Source: Porticoccus sp. (GTDB lineage Bacteria; Pseudomonadota; Gammaproteobacteria; Pseudomonadales; Porticoccaceae). From it: a stretch of DNA of 6,071 nucleotides. Below, piece after piece: positions 1 to 5,967 of this stretch; position 1 is the first letter of the stretch; every line of letters starts with the position of its first letter. The notes beneath the pieces are model-generated. The model made no database searches, had not been told where the DNA came from, and was given only the letters and a program-made list of their open reading frames with translations. Made by a program: the position numbers and the translations under genes. Where the stretch lies: contig DRHD01000054.1 of the NCBI GenBank assembly GCA_011049795.1, forward strand, positions 1 through 6,071, in the 5' to 3' direction.

Positions 1-136
1 GAACAATAGATGCCGCAATAGTTAACTTCCCCCGCCATAGCACTAATATGAGTGCTTTAAGGTCTATTTCGTCTCTAGAAGAAGGACGCTGAACGGTTGA
101 CTGCATCTGTTGTGATCCCGAGCTTAAATTACTCAT
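1..136 (-). CDS. Wzz-domain chain-length determinant, N-terminal fragment (runs off left edge)
   Basis: Reading leftward from an ATG at 134-136, 45 codons stay open to the window edge. Residues 22-43 (DEIDLKALILVLWRGKLTIA) match the classic opening of the Wzz domain: an acidic DEIDL box, a Trp-Arg-x-Lys segment, then the start of the first transmembrane helix. Wzz proteins are inner-membrane polysaccharide co-polymerases that set O-antigen or capsule chain length. The same N-terminal domain opens Wzc/EpsB-type tyrosine kinases, and the fragment is too short to tell these apart. An AAAGG lies about 14 bases before the ATG, a weak and rather distant ribosome site. The first ~20 residues are polar and low complexity, as usual for the cytoplasmic tail. 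It shares the strand of the rml genes and fits an O-chain locus. The family call is firm; the exact subtype is inferred. Confidence 0.8.
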   Translation of the reverse strand, partial: MSNLSSGSQQMQSTVQRPSSRDEIDLKALILVLWRGKLTIAASIV

Positions 137-319
137 TTATGGATTATTAACCTTTTATTGACTGGGCTATGTATTGCTAAGCTGTATGCATTTTAGCGCG
201 GCTATAATACAACAGCATTAGCTAGGGGTATAGCGACATGCAATTGATATTATGATCAAGGGGTCAGACTCAAACGGCACTTATTTAAGCCTAATCCCCT
301 GCCAATATAATCCCTTTCA
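137..319. other. Gene-free gap between the Wzz-domain gene and the RmlB-like tail
   Basis: These 183 bases carry no credible reading frame. They hold the GGGGTCAGA-type repeat listed separately and, on the plus strand, a perfect TATAAT (203-208) followed by AGCTAGGGGTATAGCG, which loosely resembles the JUMPstart/ops element of O-antigen operons. A minus-strand promoter for the Wzz-domain gene would be expected here. The best -10-like word is TATTAT (204-209), but no good -35 lies at normal spacing, so no promoter is called. Confidence 0.5.
258..289. repeat. GGGGTCAGACTC-type dispersed repeat remnant
   Basis: The stretch begins AAGGGGTCAGACTC and ends GGCACTTATTTAAG. From memory, words of this form (ggggtcagactc... 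and its complement ...gagtctgacccc) recur in many gammaproteobacterial genomes next to REP-associated tyrosine transposases (Y1/TnpA_REP, IS200/IS605-like). No transposase is present here and the copy stands alone, so it would be a solo remnant. This rests on recall of the motif, not on a search. Confidence 0.4.
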
Positions 320-379
320 TTAAGTTTTCTCTTCAATAGGCTGCAACTGATAGCTTCCGTCCAATACATCTTGCCACCA
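320..379 (-). pseudogene. Detached C-terminal tail of an RmlB-like dehydratase
   Basis: A minus-strand frame from 379 to the TAA at 320-322 reads WWQDVLDGSYQLQPIEEKT. This is the normal ending of dTDP-glucose 4,6-dehydratase, in which a WW-x-x-V-L-D-G-S-Y-Q motif precedes a short variable tail. It has no start codon or body: the rmlD stop lies only 25 bases upstream (405-407), and the frame before the WW codons (NSKWVCISL) does not look like RmlB. The main rmlB remnant at 2088-2475 stops being RmlB at exactly the corresponding WWQAVLD point, so this is the piece that gene lacks, or the end of a second divergent copy: 18 of 21 bases agree over the shared WW...LD word. It is not expected to be expressed as a functional product. 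Confidence 0.6.
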
Positions 380-404
380 GAGACTTATACACACCCATTT
401 AGAA

Positions 405-1288
405 TTATTCCTTGGCAACTTTGAGATGCGCTAACACATCCACCAATCCGTTATGCCAGCTTACCGATGCACAACGGGATTTTCCCTATTCCAGCTTAGA
501 ATTCTCGGGCCGTTTAGCCAATGTCGGATATTGATCAGACGATATCGCCTTTACTACTGGCACTTTGCTAATTAGGCCTATTTTTTTGCTTCAGAAAAAA
601 TACTCTGCGCAAACTCGTACCAGCTTACTTCAGGATTAGAACTCAGATGAAAAACACCAAAGTCGTGCGTATTTTTTAGCGCCAAGCCCAATATAACGTT
701 TTCGATATCTACTGCCGCTGTTGGACCTCCATGCTGGTCACTAACCACACTCAACTGGTCACGCTCTGCAGCCAGTCGAAGCATGGTTTTAACAAAGTTA
801 GCGCCATGTTGACCAAACACCCAACTGACACGAACCATTATGTGCTTTGCCCAAGTGCTCTTTAGAACTTCTTCACCAGCAAGTTTTGATGCGCCATACA
901 CTCCATTTGGCTTTGGAATATCCGATTCAACATACGGGGCAGCCTTACTACCATCGAATACATAGTCGGTTGAAATATGAATCAATAGTGCATCAACCTC
1001 CTTACTACCCAGCGCCAGATTCTCTACACCGGCACAATTGACTGTAAATGCTGAATCTGACTCTTCTTCTGCCTTATCCACCGCGGCGTAAGCCGCTGCG
1101 TTGATAACCTCATCAGGCTTGTGGATAGTCATTGCACCCATAACCGCATCACGATCGCAAATATTCAGTTCATGCAAACCAAAGGCAATCACATCAACAC
1201 CCTTAGCCTCCGCGATCTCAACTAACTCTCGCCCAACCTGGCCGTTTTTCCCGGTAACGAGAAGTCGAGGAACGGTATCTTCAATCAC
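405..1288 (-). pseudogene. rmlD: dTDP-4-dehydrorhamnose reductase, frameshifted and with an in-frame stop
   Basis: RmlD reduces dTDP-4-keto-L-rhamnose to dTDP-L-rhamnose with NAD(P)H, the last step of the pathway. A GTG start at 1286-1288 overlaps the rmlC stop by 4 bases. The first 236 residues are intact: the nucleotide-binding GKNGQVG (13-19), the ISTDYVFDG block (105-113) and the catalytic Tyr131-x-x-x-Lys135 of YGASK. The frame stops at 578 directly after a run of seven A (minus strand, 581-587). Adding one A restores family sequence, including IGLISKVPVVKAIS and then SDQYPTLAKRPENSKLE. A TAG at 486-488 interrupts that, after which GKSRCASVSWHNGLVDVL runs to a TAA at 405-407. Corrected length is about 294 residues, normal for RmlD. 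Either a recent pseudogene or, more simply, sequence errors. The catalytic domain could still be made, without its C-terminal ~58 residues. Confidence 0.88.
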
Positions 1289-1826
1289 GTAAAAACCTCG
1301 GCATCGGCTAATACTTTAGCAGCCTCATCTTTAGCTGATAGCTCGGGCCACCCTCAAAAGGCCAATCGATAGCTAGCGCCGGATCACTCCACAAAATTCG
1401 AACGATCGTACTCAGGCGCATACTACTCGGTACACTTGTAAACAAATTCCGCCCTATCGCTCAGCACCAAAAAGCCATGAGCAAAACACGGCGGCACCCA
1501 GAAAATGCGTTTATTGTCTGCGGACAAATGCACACCGACATGCCGACCAAAAGTCGAGGAGCTTTTACGCAGATCCACAGCAACATCGTAGACTTCACCG
1601 GCAATTATCCGTACCAGCTTGCCTTGAGGTTTTTGTATTTGATAGTGCAGACCGCGAAGCACACCTTTAGAGGATGAGCTGTGATTATCTTGCACAAACC
1701 GTGCATCAACACCCCTATCATCAAAGCGGGACTGCCGAAAGGCTTCAATAAAAAACCGCGCTCATCACCAAATATTTTTGGCTCAAATATCTTAATCCCT
1801 GCAATCGCGGTATCAATAATATTCAT
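1285..1826 (-). pseudogene. rmlC: dTDP-4-dehydrorhamnose 3,5-epimerase with three frameshifts and one nonsense codon
   Basis: RmlC is a cupin-fold dimer that epimerises C3 and C5 of dTDP-4-keto-6-deoxyglucose. The ATG at 1824-1826 overlaps the rmlA stop by one base. Family motifs appear in order but in changing frames: IFEPKIFGDERGF, then after a frame change FIEAFRQSRFDDRG and QDNHSSSSKGVLRGLHYQ (carrying the catalytic His), VYDVAVDLR, WVPPCFAHGF and DRAEFVYKCTE. The next codon is TAG (1423-1425) where Tyr is usual; YAPEYDRS follows, one extra A (about 1397-1398) shifts into ILWSDPALAIDWPFEGG, and a missing C in the CCC run (1345-1347) shifts back to ELSAKDEAAKVLADAEVFT and the TGA at 1285-1287. 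The first lesion is six instead of seven T (minus strand, 1750-1755). Corrected length is about 180 residues, typical. As written no full product can be made. Confidence 0.88.
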
Positions 1827-2087
1827 CAGTATAGTTTCTCAGTCAATACGCTGAGCAGATATTCACCATAGCCGCTCTTGCGCAAAGATTCAGCCAACGC
1901 ACGTAACTGCCGCTCACTGATATAACCCATACGGTGAGGGCTTAACATTTTTGGCAATATCGACAACGCGATTATCGTAAAAATATAGCCCCGTAACTGC
2001 ATAGTTTGACTTGGGCGACTCGGGCTTTTCCTCTATCGAAAGTACGCAACCATCCTCACTGAATTCGACAACACCGTAGGCGTTGGC
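1826..2087 (-). pseudogene. rmlA: Glucose-1-phosphate thymidylyltransferase remnant, internally deleted and fused to rmlB
   Basis: RmlA makes dTDP-glucose from dTTP and glucose-1-phosphate. Only two pieces of its usual ~290 residues remain. The first (about 1935-2087) carries [12 protein letters not shown] and [20 protein letters not shown], then IAKNVKPS, a highly diagnostic mid-protein block. The second (1826-1933), in another frame, reads [20 protein letters not shown], then GYGEYLL, to a TGA at 1826-1828, the normal C-terminus. Missing are the N-terminal ~165 residues with the GGxGTRL nucleotide-binding loop, and roughly 120 residues between KPS and RMGY that normally carry RGELEITDVN and the sugar-binding region. 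The first block is read in frame with the rmlB remnant upstream, giving a chimeric frame from 2438 to 1914. It overlaps rmlC by one base, as an intact operon would. It cannot encode an active enzyme. The residue numbers rest on recalled family alignment. Confidence 0.85.
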
Positions 2088-2475
2088 ATCCAATACAGCC
2101 TGCCACCACGCATCATTCTCCAGATACCAGGCAACGGTTTTACGAATACCCGATTCAAAATCCTCTGCCGGTACCCAGCCGGGCTCACGCTGTATCTTTG
2201 ACGCATCGATGGCATAACGCAGGTCGTGACCAGGGCGATCGTTAACAAACTCAATCAAGCCCTCAAAACCTGTGGCATTGCCTGCCGCTTTCGAAAAAGC
2301 ATTATCGGGGACTAACTCTTCCAGAATACCACAGATGGTCTTCACCACCTCGATATTGGTCTTTTCATTGTGACCGCCAATATTGTAGGTTTCTCCAACA
2401 ATACCTTCGGTCACCACTTTATATAAAGTCCGCGCCACCGGTCACCAGTATCTTCACCGCGGAATAAACCCCCAT
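2088..2475 (-). pseudogene. rmlB: dTDP-glucose 4,6-dehydratase remnant with large internal deletion
   Basis: RmlB dehydrates dTDP-glucose to the 4-keto-6-deoxy sugar using bound NAD. A start region 33 bases after the msbA stop (ATG at 2473-2475 or GTG at 2455-2457, same frame) encodes [12 protein letters not shown], the beginning of the Rossmann fold, then hits TAA at 2419. One frame over, from about 2438, the sequence continues as [47 protein letters not shown] and [20 protein letters not shown], the C-terminal third of RmlB. About 230 residues, including the catalytic Tyr-x-x-x-Lys region, are absent. The junction lies in GGCGCGGACTTTAT, a word plausible for both the N-terminal GGAGFI codons and the HARTLYK codons, which suggests joining at a short shared sequence. 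At 2088 the frame changes into RmlA mid-sequence. No functional enzyme is expected. AGGA about 13 bases before the ATG could serve as ribosome site. Confidence 0.88.
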
Positions 2476-2507
2476 ATCAAAGCACCATTCCTCATCAGCA
2501 ACCTGCT

Positions 2508-4259
2508 TTAATCCTGGAACTGCAAGGAGTGTAATTTGTCATAATGCCCCGTTTTGGCTAACAGTTCAGCATGGCTGCCCTGCTCAACAATGCGTCCTTT
2601 ATCCATCACTACTATCCGGTCAGCGTTTTCTATGGTGGATAGGCGGTGGGCAATAACGATGGTGGTTCGACCCTGCATCACTTTATCCAGTGCGTCCTGA
2701 ATATTGCGCTCGGACTCGGTATCTAAAGCCGACGTCGCTTCATCTAAAATCAAAATCGGCGCATCTTTTAATAGGGCCCTGGCGATGGACAAGCGCTGGC
2801 GCTGGCCGCCGGATAAACGCGTGCCATCTTCACCAATAATAGTTTGCAAACCCTCGGGCAGGCCTTCTATAAACTCCATGGCATGGGCATCAGTAGCCGC
2901 TTTTATAATGGCTTCGTCATCAACATCGGCCAACTGTCCATAGGCGATGTTGCGGGCAACCGTATCGTTGAACAAGACTACCTGCTGATTAACCAAAGCG
3001 ATTTGTCGACGCAGGCAGGCAATATCTAAGTCGCGCAGCTCCACCTCATCCAATAAAATTTTACCGCTATCGATTTCATAAAATCGCAGTAACAGGCTCG
3101 CCAGCGTGGATTTGCCACTACCGGACCGACCTACCAAGGCCACTGTTTCGCCCGGCTCAATAATTAGGTTAATATCATGTAAAACAGATTTTCCCGCCTC
3201 ATACTCAAAATTAATCTCTCTCAGTTCGATGCGGCCACTGACTCGATCCACCACCACGGAGCCGCTATTGCGTTCCTGCTCTTCATCTAACAAGGTAAAA
3301 ATCGATTCAGCCGCAGCAATACCACGCTGAATGGTCGAATTCACTTCACTCAACTGACGCACCGGCTTAGCCAATAGACCCGCCGCCACCACATAGGCCA
3401 CTAGCTCTCCCGCTGACGTTTCCGTGGCCATATAAAGAACCAGGAACATTAAGGCAGCAATGGCCAAAGATAATAGAAACTGAAATACCGGTGTCTGGAT
3501 AGCAGCAACGCGGCTAAATTTAATACCCTGGTCAGTATTGCTATTGCTGGCACCGTGAAAACGCTGCTGTTCATAAGCCTCACCACCATAACTACGCACT
3601 AGTCGATACCCTTGAATCGCCTCGTTAGAGATGTGCGTCACCTGACCCATCGACGCCTGCATTTTTTCACTCATGCGCCGGAATATTTTGCTGGTGTAGA
3701 CAATCAACCCCGCGAGCACAGGCGTCACCAACAAAAAAACCAGGGTTAATTGCCAATTTTGATAAAGCAAATAACCCAGCAGGGCGATAACGGTAAAGCC
3801 CTCCCTGAAAATCACCTTCACCGCATTGGTGGCGGCGTTGGTCACCTGATTGACGTTATAGGTGATCATCGACACCAATTCACCGGAATTACAGGCATCG
3901 TGATAAGCGCTGGGCAAATTCATCATATGGTCAAACATCTGTTTACGCAGATCATTAACCAGACTCAAAGAAATTTTCGACATAAAATAATTGCCGAAGA
4001 AAAAACCAAGGCCGCGAACAATACTGATGGCGATCACCGCCAGTGGAATAAACGTCGCCAAACCGGGGTCTTTACTTTCAAGGCCGTCGACAAAATACTT
4101 CATCATATGCGCCAGAGCACTCTGGGTACCGGCATAGGCGGCAAAGCCCAGCATGCTGATCACGAAGTAATGCCAATATCGGACACTGTAGGTTAATAAT
4201 CGACTATATGTTGACCAACCATCAGTATCTGTTGCGGATGTTGTTGCTTGTTTTGACAT
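2508..4259 (-). CDS. msbA: MsbA-type lipid A / LPS-core ABC flippase
   Basis: An intact half-size ABC exporter that, in its family, flips lipid A-core across the inner membrane at the cost of ATP. From the ATG at 4257-4259 it is 583 residues, matching the usual ~580. The N-terminal half holds about six membrane helices (roughly residues 28-300), and the C-terminal half is a complete ATPase: Walker A GRSGSGKST (377-385), Q-loop Gln in LVNQQ (~425), signature LSGGQ (482-486), Walker B ILILDEA with Asp506-Glu507, D-loop SALD, and switch His538 in IAHRLS. The frame stays open upstream to an ATG at 4355, adding 32 residues (MRAVVYLGAHSVPSH...) without MsbA-like features. I prefer the inner start on family length, although neither start has a close strong Shine-Dalgarno. 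The rml remnants begin 33 bases after its stop on the same strand. No defects were seen. Confidence 0.93.
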   Translation of the reverse strand: MSKQATTSATDTDGWSTYSRLLTYSVRYWHYFVISMLGFAAYAGTQSALAHMMKYFVDGLESKDPGLATFIPLAVIAISIVRGLGFFFGNYFMSKISLSLVNDLRKQMFDHMMNLPSAYHDACNSGELVSMITYNVNQVTNAATNAVKVIFREGFTVIALLGYLLYQNWQLTLVFLLVTPVLAGLIVYTSKIFRRMSEKMQASMGQVTHISNEAIQGYRLVRSYGGEAYEQQRFHGASNSNTDQGIKFSRVAAIQTPVFQFLLSLAIAALMFLVLYMATETSAGELVAYVVAAGLLAKPVRQLSEVNSTIQRGIAAAESIFTLLDEEQERNSGSVVVDRVSGRIELREINFEYEAGKSVLHDINLIIEPGETVALVGRSGSGKSTLASLLLRFYEIDSGKILLDEVELRDLDIACLRRQIALVNQQVVLFNDTVARNIAYGQLADVDDEAIIKAATDAHAMEFIEGLPEGLQTIIGEDGTRLSGGQRQRLSIARALLKDAPILILDEATSALDTESERNIQDALDKVMQGRTTIVIAHRLSTIENADRIVVMDKGRIVEQGSHAELLAKTGHYDKLHSLQFQD

Positions 4260-4502
4260 TAAATTGCTAACCAGTGCCCTGCTGACTCGATCAAAGGATG
4301 AATAAAACCCATGGCTGGGCACGGAATGAGCGCCCAAATAGACCACGGCGCGCATTATACGTTATTCTCTCCCAATTGAAGACTGGATTTATACAGCTTC
4401 TGATAATTTAAAAGACCATCACAAGCCTGTATGATGAGCGGCCCGCTGCAAGGGGGCACAAGCTCTTGGCATCCACCCCCTATTAATAGACAGGACTATC
4501 GA
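4260..4502. promoter_or_regulatory. Divergent intergenic region between msbA and the GT4 gene
   Basis: If the preferred starts are right, these 243 bases drive both directions. On the minus strand a perfect TATAAT (4354-4359) overlaps the upstream msbA ATG (4353-4355). Used as a -10 it would start transcription inside that extension and support the inner start, but the matching -35 (TCTTCA, 4377-4382) is poor. On the plus strand TTGAAG (4376-4381) and GATAAT (4402-4407) form a weak pair with a 20-base gap. AGGGGG near 4451-4456 and CCCCCT near 4476-4481 could pair as a small hairpin in the GT4 leader, with no T-run after it. All of this is motif reading only. Confidence 0.3.
4492..4495 (+). 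promoter_or_regulatory. Shine-Dalgarno AGGA deciding the TTG start of the GT4 gene
   Basis: AGGA lies 7 bases before the TTG at 4503-4505, ideal spacing. The in-frame ATGs at 4431 and 4434 have no purine-rich site before them. Family-like sequence (RAVWINKGTWKKPGP) begins immediately after the TTG. Confidence 0.6.
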
Positions 4503-5651
4503 TTGCGCGCCGTCTGGATTAACAAAGGCACCTGGAAAAAGCCAGGACCCATTGCTTATATGGGCCTGCTCAATGCCCTCAGCTTTGCATGGAACGGTAT
4601 CAACACCGACTTTTTTGTTAATGGCCCGGAGGGCACCGACCTGAATGCCGATTTAACCCAATTCTATGGACTGGAACCGCATCCGCAACTCGCTATCCAT
4701 CTTTCGCCCAAGTCCAAAAGCGGGCAACGCCCAGTCTATCAAGCGGGGCTGAAGGCAATTAAAAGCTATTGCGAACAGGATGAACCCGTTTTAGTGATGA
4801 CCCGGGAAGTCGGTATCCTGGCTGAGCTCATTAGACTGAAGCGACGCTACCCGCAACTGACCGTCCTGCACGAGGTACACGATTATTATGGTTCGGTTAA
4901 ACACCTGCCCAGCCGCGGTCTCTCCGATTACCGTCGCATGATCGCTGAACGCTTAAGCTTTGGCGGGCTGGATGGGCTGATTTGCCTGACCGAATACCAG
5001 CGCGCACTCTACCAGCAATGGCTGCCCGAACTGCCGATGACGGTACAACCGTTGGGCAGTGCCAAACCCGACCACAAGCTTAACGGCAGCAGCGAGCAGC
5101 GCCGCCAACAACGACGCATCGCTTATATTGGTCACCTGATCAGCTTTAAGGGGTTAGCGCTTATTCTGGAATTAGCTCAGCAGCTACGTGACCAGGACAT
5201 TGAAATCGTCTGCTATGGCGGCCATCAGGGGCAAGTGGATGAATTAACCGCAAAGGCTAACAGCGAGGGACTGGCTAGTGTGTTGAAATTCGTCACCTTC
5301 CTAAGCCCCCGAGAACTCAATGAGGTGCTGGCCACACAAATCAGTATCGGTTTGGTGCCGCTACAAAACACTTACTACAGTCGTTATTTAACCTGTCCAG
5401 TCAAAGCACTGGATTTTATGGCTAACGGTTTACCCGTTGTCGGCAGTGACCTACCCAGTGTAAAAGATGTGCTGGATAACAGCGGAGTGATTATTGCCAG
5501 CGATGATGCCACCGCCTATGCCAAGGCGGTGACAGCCATTCTAGATGATGAACAACGCTATCAACGTTTATCACAGCAGTCACTAGACCGGGCCGAGATG
5601 CTGAGCTGGAAAAATAGAGCTAAAGCCATTCTCGATTTTAGTAAGCGCTAG
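4503..5651 (+). CDS. GT4-family (GT-B fold) glycosyltransferase
   Basis: A 382-residue cytoplasmic glycosyltransferase from a probable TTG start; the open frame extends back to ATG 4431 with 24 extra, non-family residues. The N-terminal domain (about 1-190) has an acceptor-side fold with LHEVHDYYG (~122-130), like the HD/HE loop of GT4 enzymes, and the domain linker near GLICLTEYQ. The C-terminal donor domain starts with RRIAYIGHLISFKG (~204-217), then IEIVCYGG, and the donor-binding block CPVKALDFMANGLPVVGSD (~298-316), in which Asp and Asn occupy the zone of the family's E-x7-E motif. It ends with LSWKNRAKAIL, the usual closing helix. No signal peptide. The GT9-like gene starts 4 bases after its stop, so they are likely co-transcribed, and the divergent msbA suggests a role in LPS core or O-chain assembly. 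Sugar donor and acceptor cannot be told. Confidence 0.85.
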   Translation: MRAVWINKGTWKKPGPIAYMGLLNALSFAWNGINTDFFVNGPEGTDLNADLTQFYGLEPHPQLAIHLSPKSKSGQRPVYQAGLKAIKSYCEQDEPVLVMTREVGILAELIRLKRRYPQLTVLHEVHDYYGSVKHLPSRGLSDYRRMIAERLSFGGLDGLICLTEYQRALYQQWLPELPMTVQPLGSAKPDHKLNGSSEQRRQQRRIAYIGHLISFKGLALILELAQQLRDQDIEIVCYGGHQGQVDELTAKANSEGLASVLKFVTFLSPRELNEVLATQISIGLVPLQNTYYSRYLTCPVKALDFMANGLPVVGSDLPSVKDVLDNSGVIIASDDATAYAKAVTAILDDEQRYQRLSQQSLDRAEMLSWKNRAKAILDFSKR

Positions 5652-5655
5652 CATT

Positions 5656-5967
5656 ATGGAAAATCTAGCTAAACACAATTTTACCAACCTGTTAGTCGTG
5701 ATGACGGATCGCCATATAGGCAATTTGTTAGTCAGCCTTTATGCCATTAAAGCCGTTCAGCAACAGCTTAGCCAACAACAAACCATTTGCTGTGTGATCG
5801 ACTTTCATTTACTACCACTGGCGACATACTTATTACCGGACATTGAGTTTATCCCCTGCACCATCAGAGGAAACAAACCATCGCTGCTTAAAAAGCTGAA
5901 CTTATTTATCAGCATGCTCTACAAAGTCCGACAAAAAAATATTGATACGGCGGTTGATCTCTATGGT
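5656..5967 (+). CDS. GT9 / heptosyltransferase-like protein, N-terminal fragment cut by an inverted duplication
   Basis: About 104 residues are genuine. NLLVVMTDRHIGNLLVSLYA (11-30) resembles the GT9 opening (a hydrophobic beta strand, then R-x-I-G-D/N-x-L-x-S-x-x-A-I), followed by CCVIDFHLLPLATYLLPDIEF and IDTAVDLYG (96-104), which fit the first Rossmann domain of ADP-heptose:LPS heptosyltransferases. From base 5968 the sequence is the reverse complement of 5755-5858, inside this same gene. The frame continues as an antisense read-through to a TGA at 6019-6021, so residues 105-121 (from QGINSMSG on) and the stop are not natural. GT9 enzymes are normally about 330-360 residues, so two thirds are missing. 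The ATG is 4 bases after the GT4 stop with only a weak ribosome site, suggesting coupling. The family call is moderate: the diagnostic C-terminal donor site is not in view. Confidence 0.6.
5755..5858 (+). repeat. Left arm of a perfect 104-base inverted repeat
   Basis: Bases 5755-5858 are exactly the reverse complement of 5968-6071 with no mismatch over 104 bases; I checked this base by base. The loop between the arms is 109 bases (5859-5967). This arm is the genuine coding copy, codons 34-68 of the GT9-like gene, because it reads as a continuous protein with both flanks. Confidence 0.95.

Noticed and set aside
581..587. Programmed frameshifting at the A/T run in rmlD
   Set aside because: A second in-frame TAG follows at 486-488 and neighbouring genes show the same kind of damage, so error or decay explains it better.
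847..1041. Short plus-strand open frames opposite rmlD (also 1101-1292 and 1477-1677)
   Set aside because: They mirror conserved RmlD and RmlC codons on the other strand and show no protein family signal.
2033..2254. A 73-codon minus-strand frame overlapping rmlB
   Set aside because: It is an out-of-frame shadow of clearly conserved RmlB residues.
1914..2438. A novel bifunctional RmlB-RmlA enzyme
   Set aside because: Both halves lack their catalytic and nucleotide-binding regions and both ends are broken, so this is debris or misassembly, not a working fusion.
3750..4196. A 148-codon open frame on the plus strand inside msbA
   Set aside because: It is antisense to membrane-domain codons of an intact msbA, with no recognisable motif.
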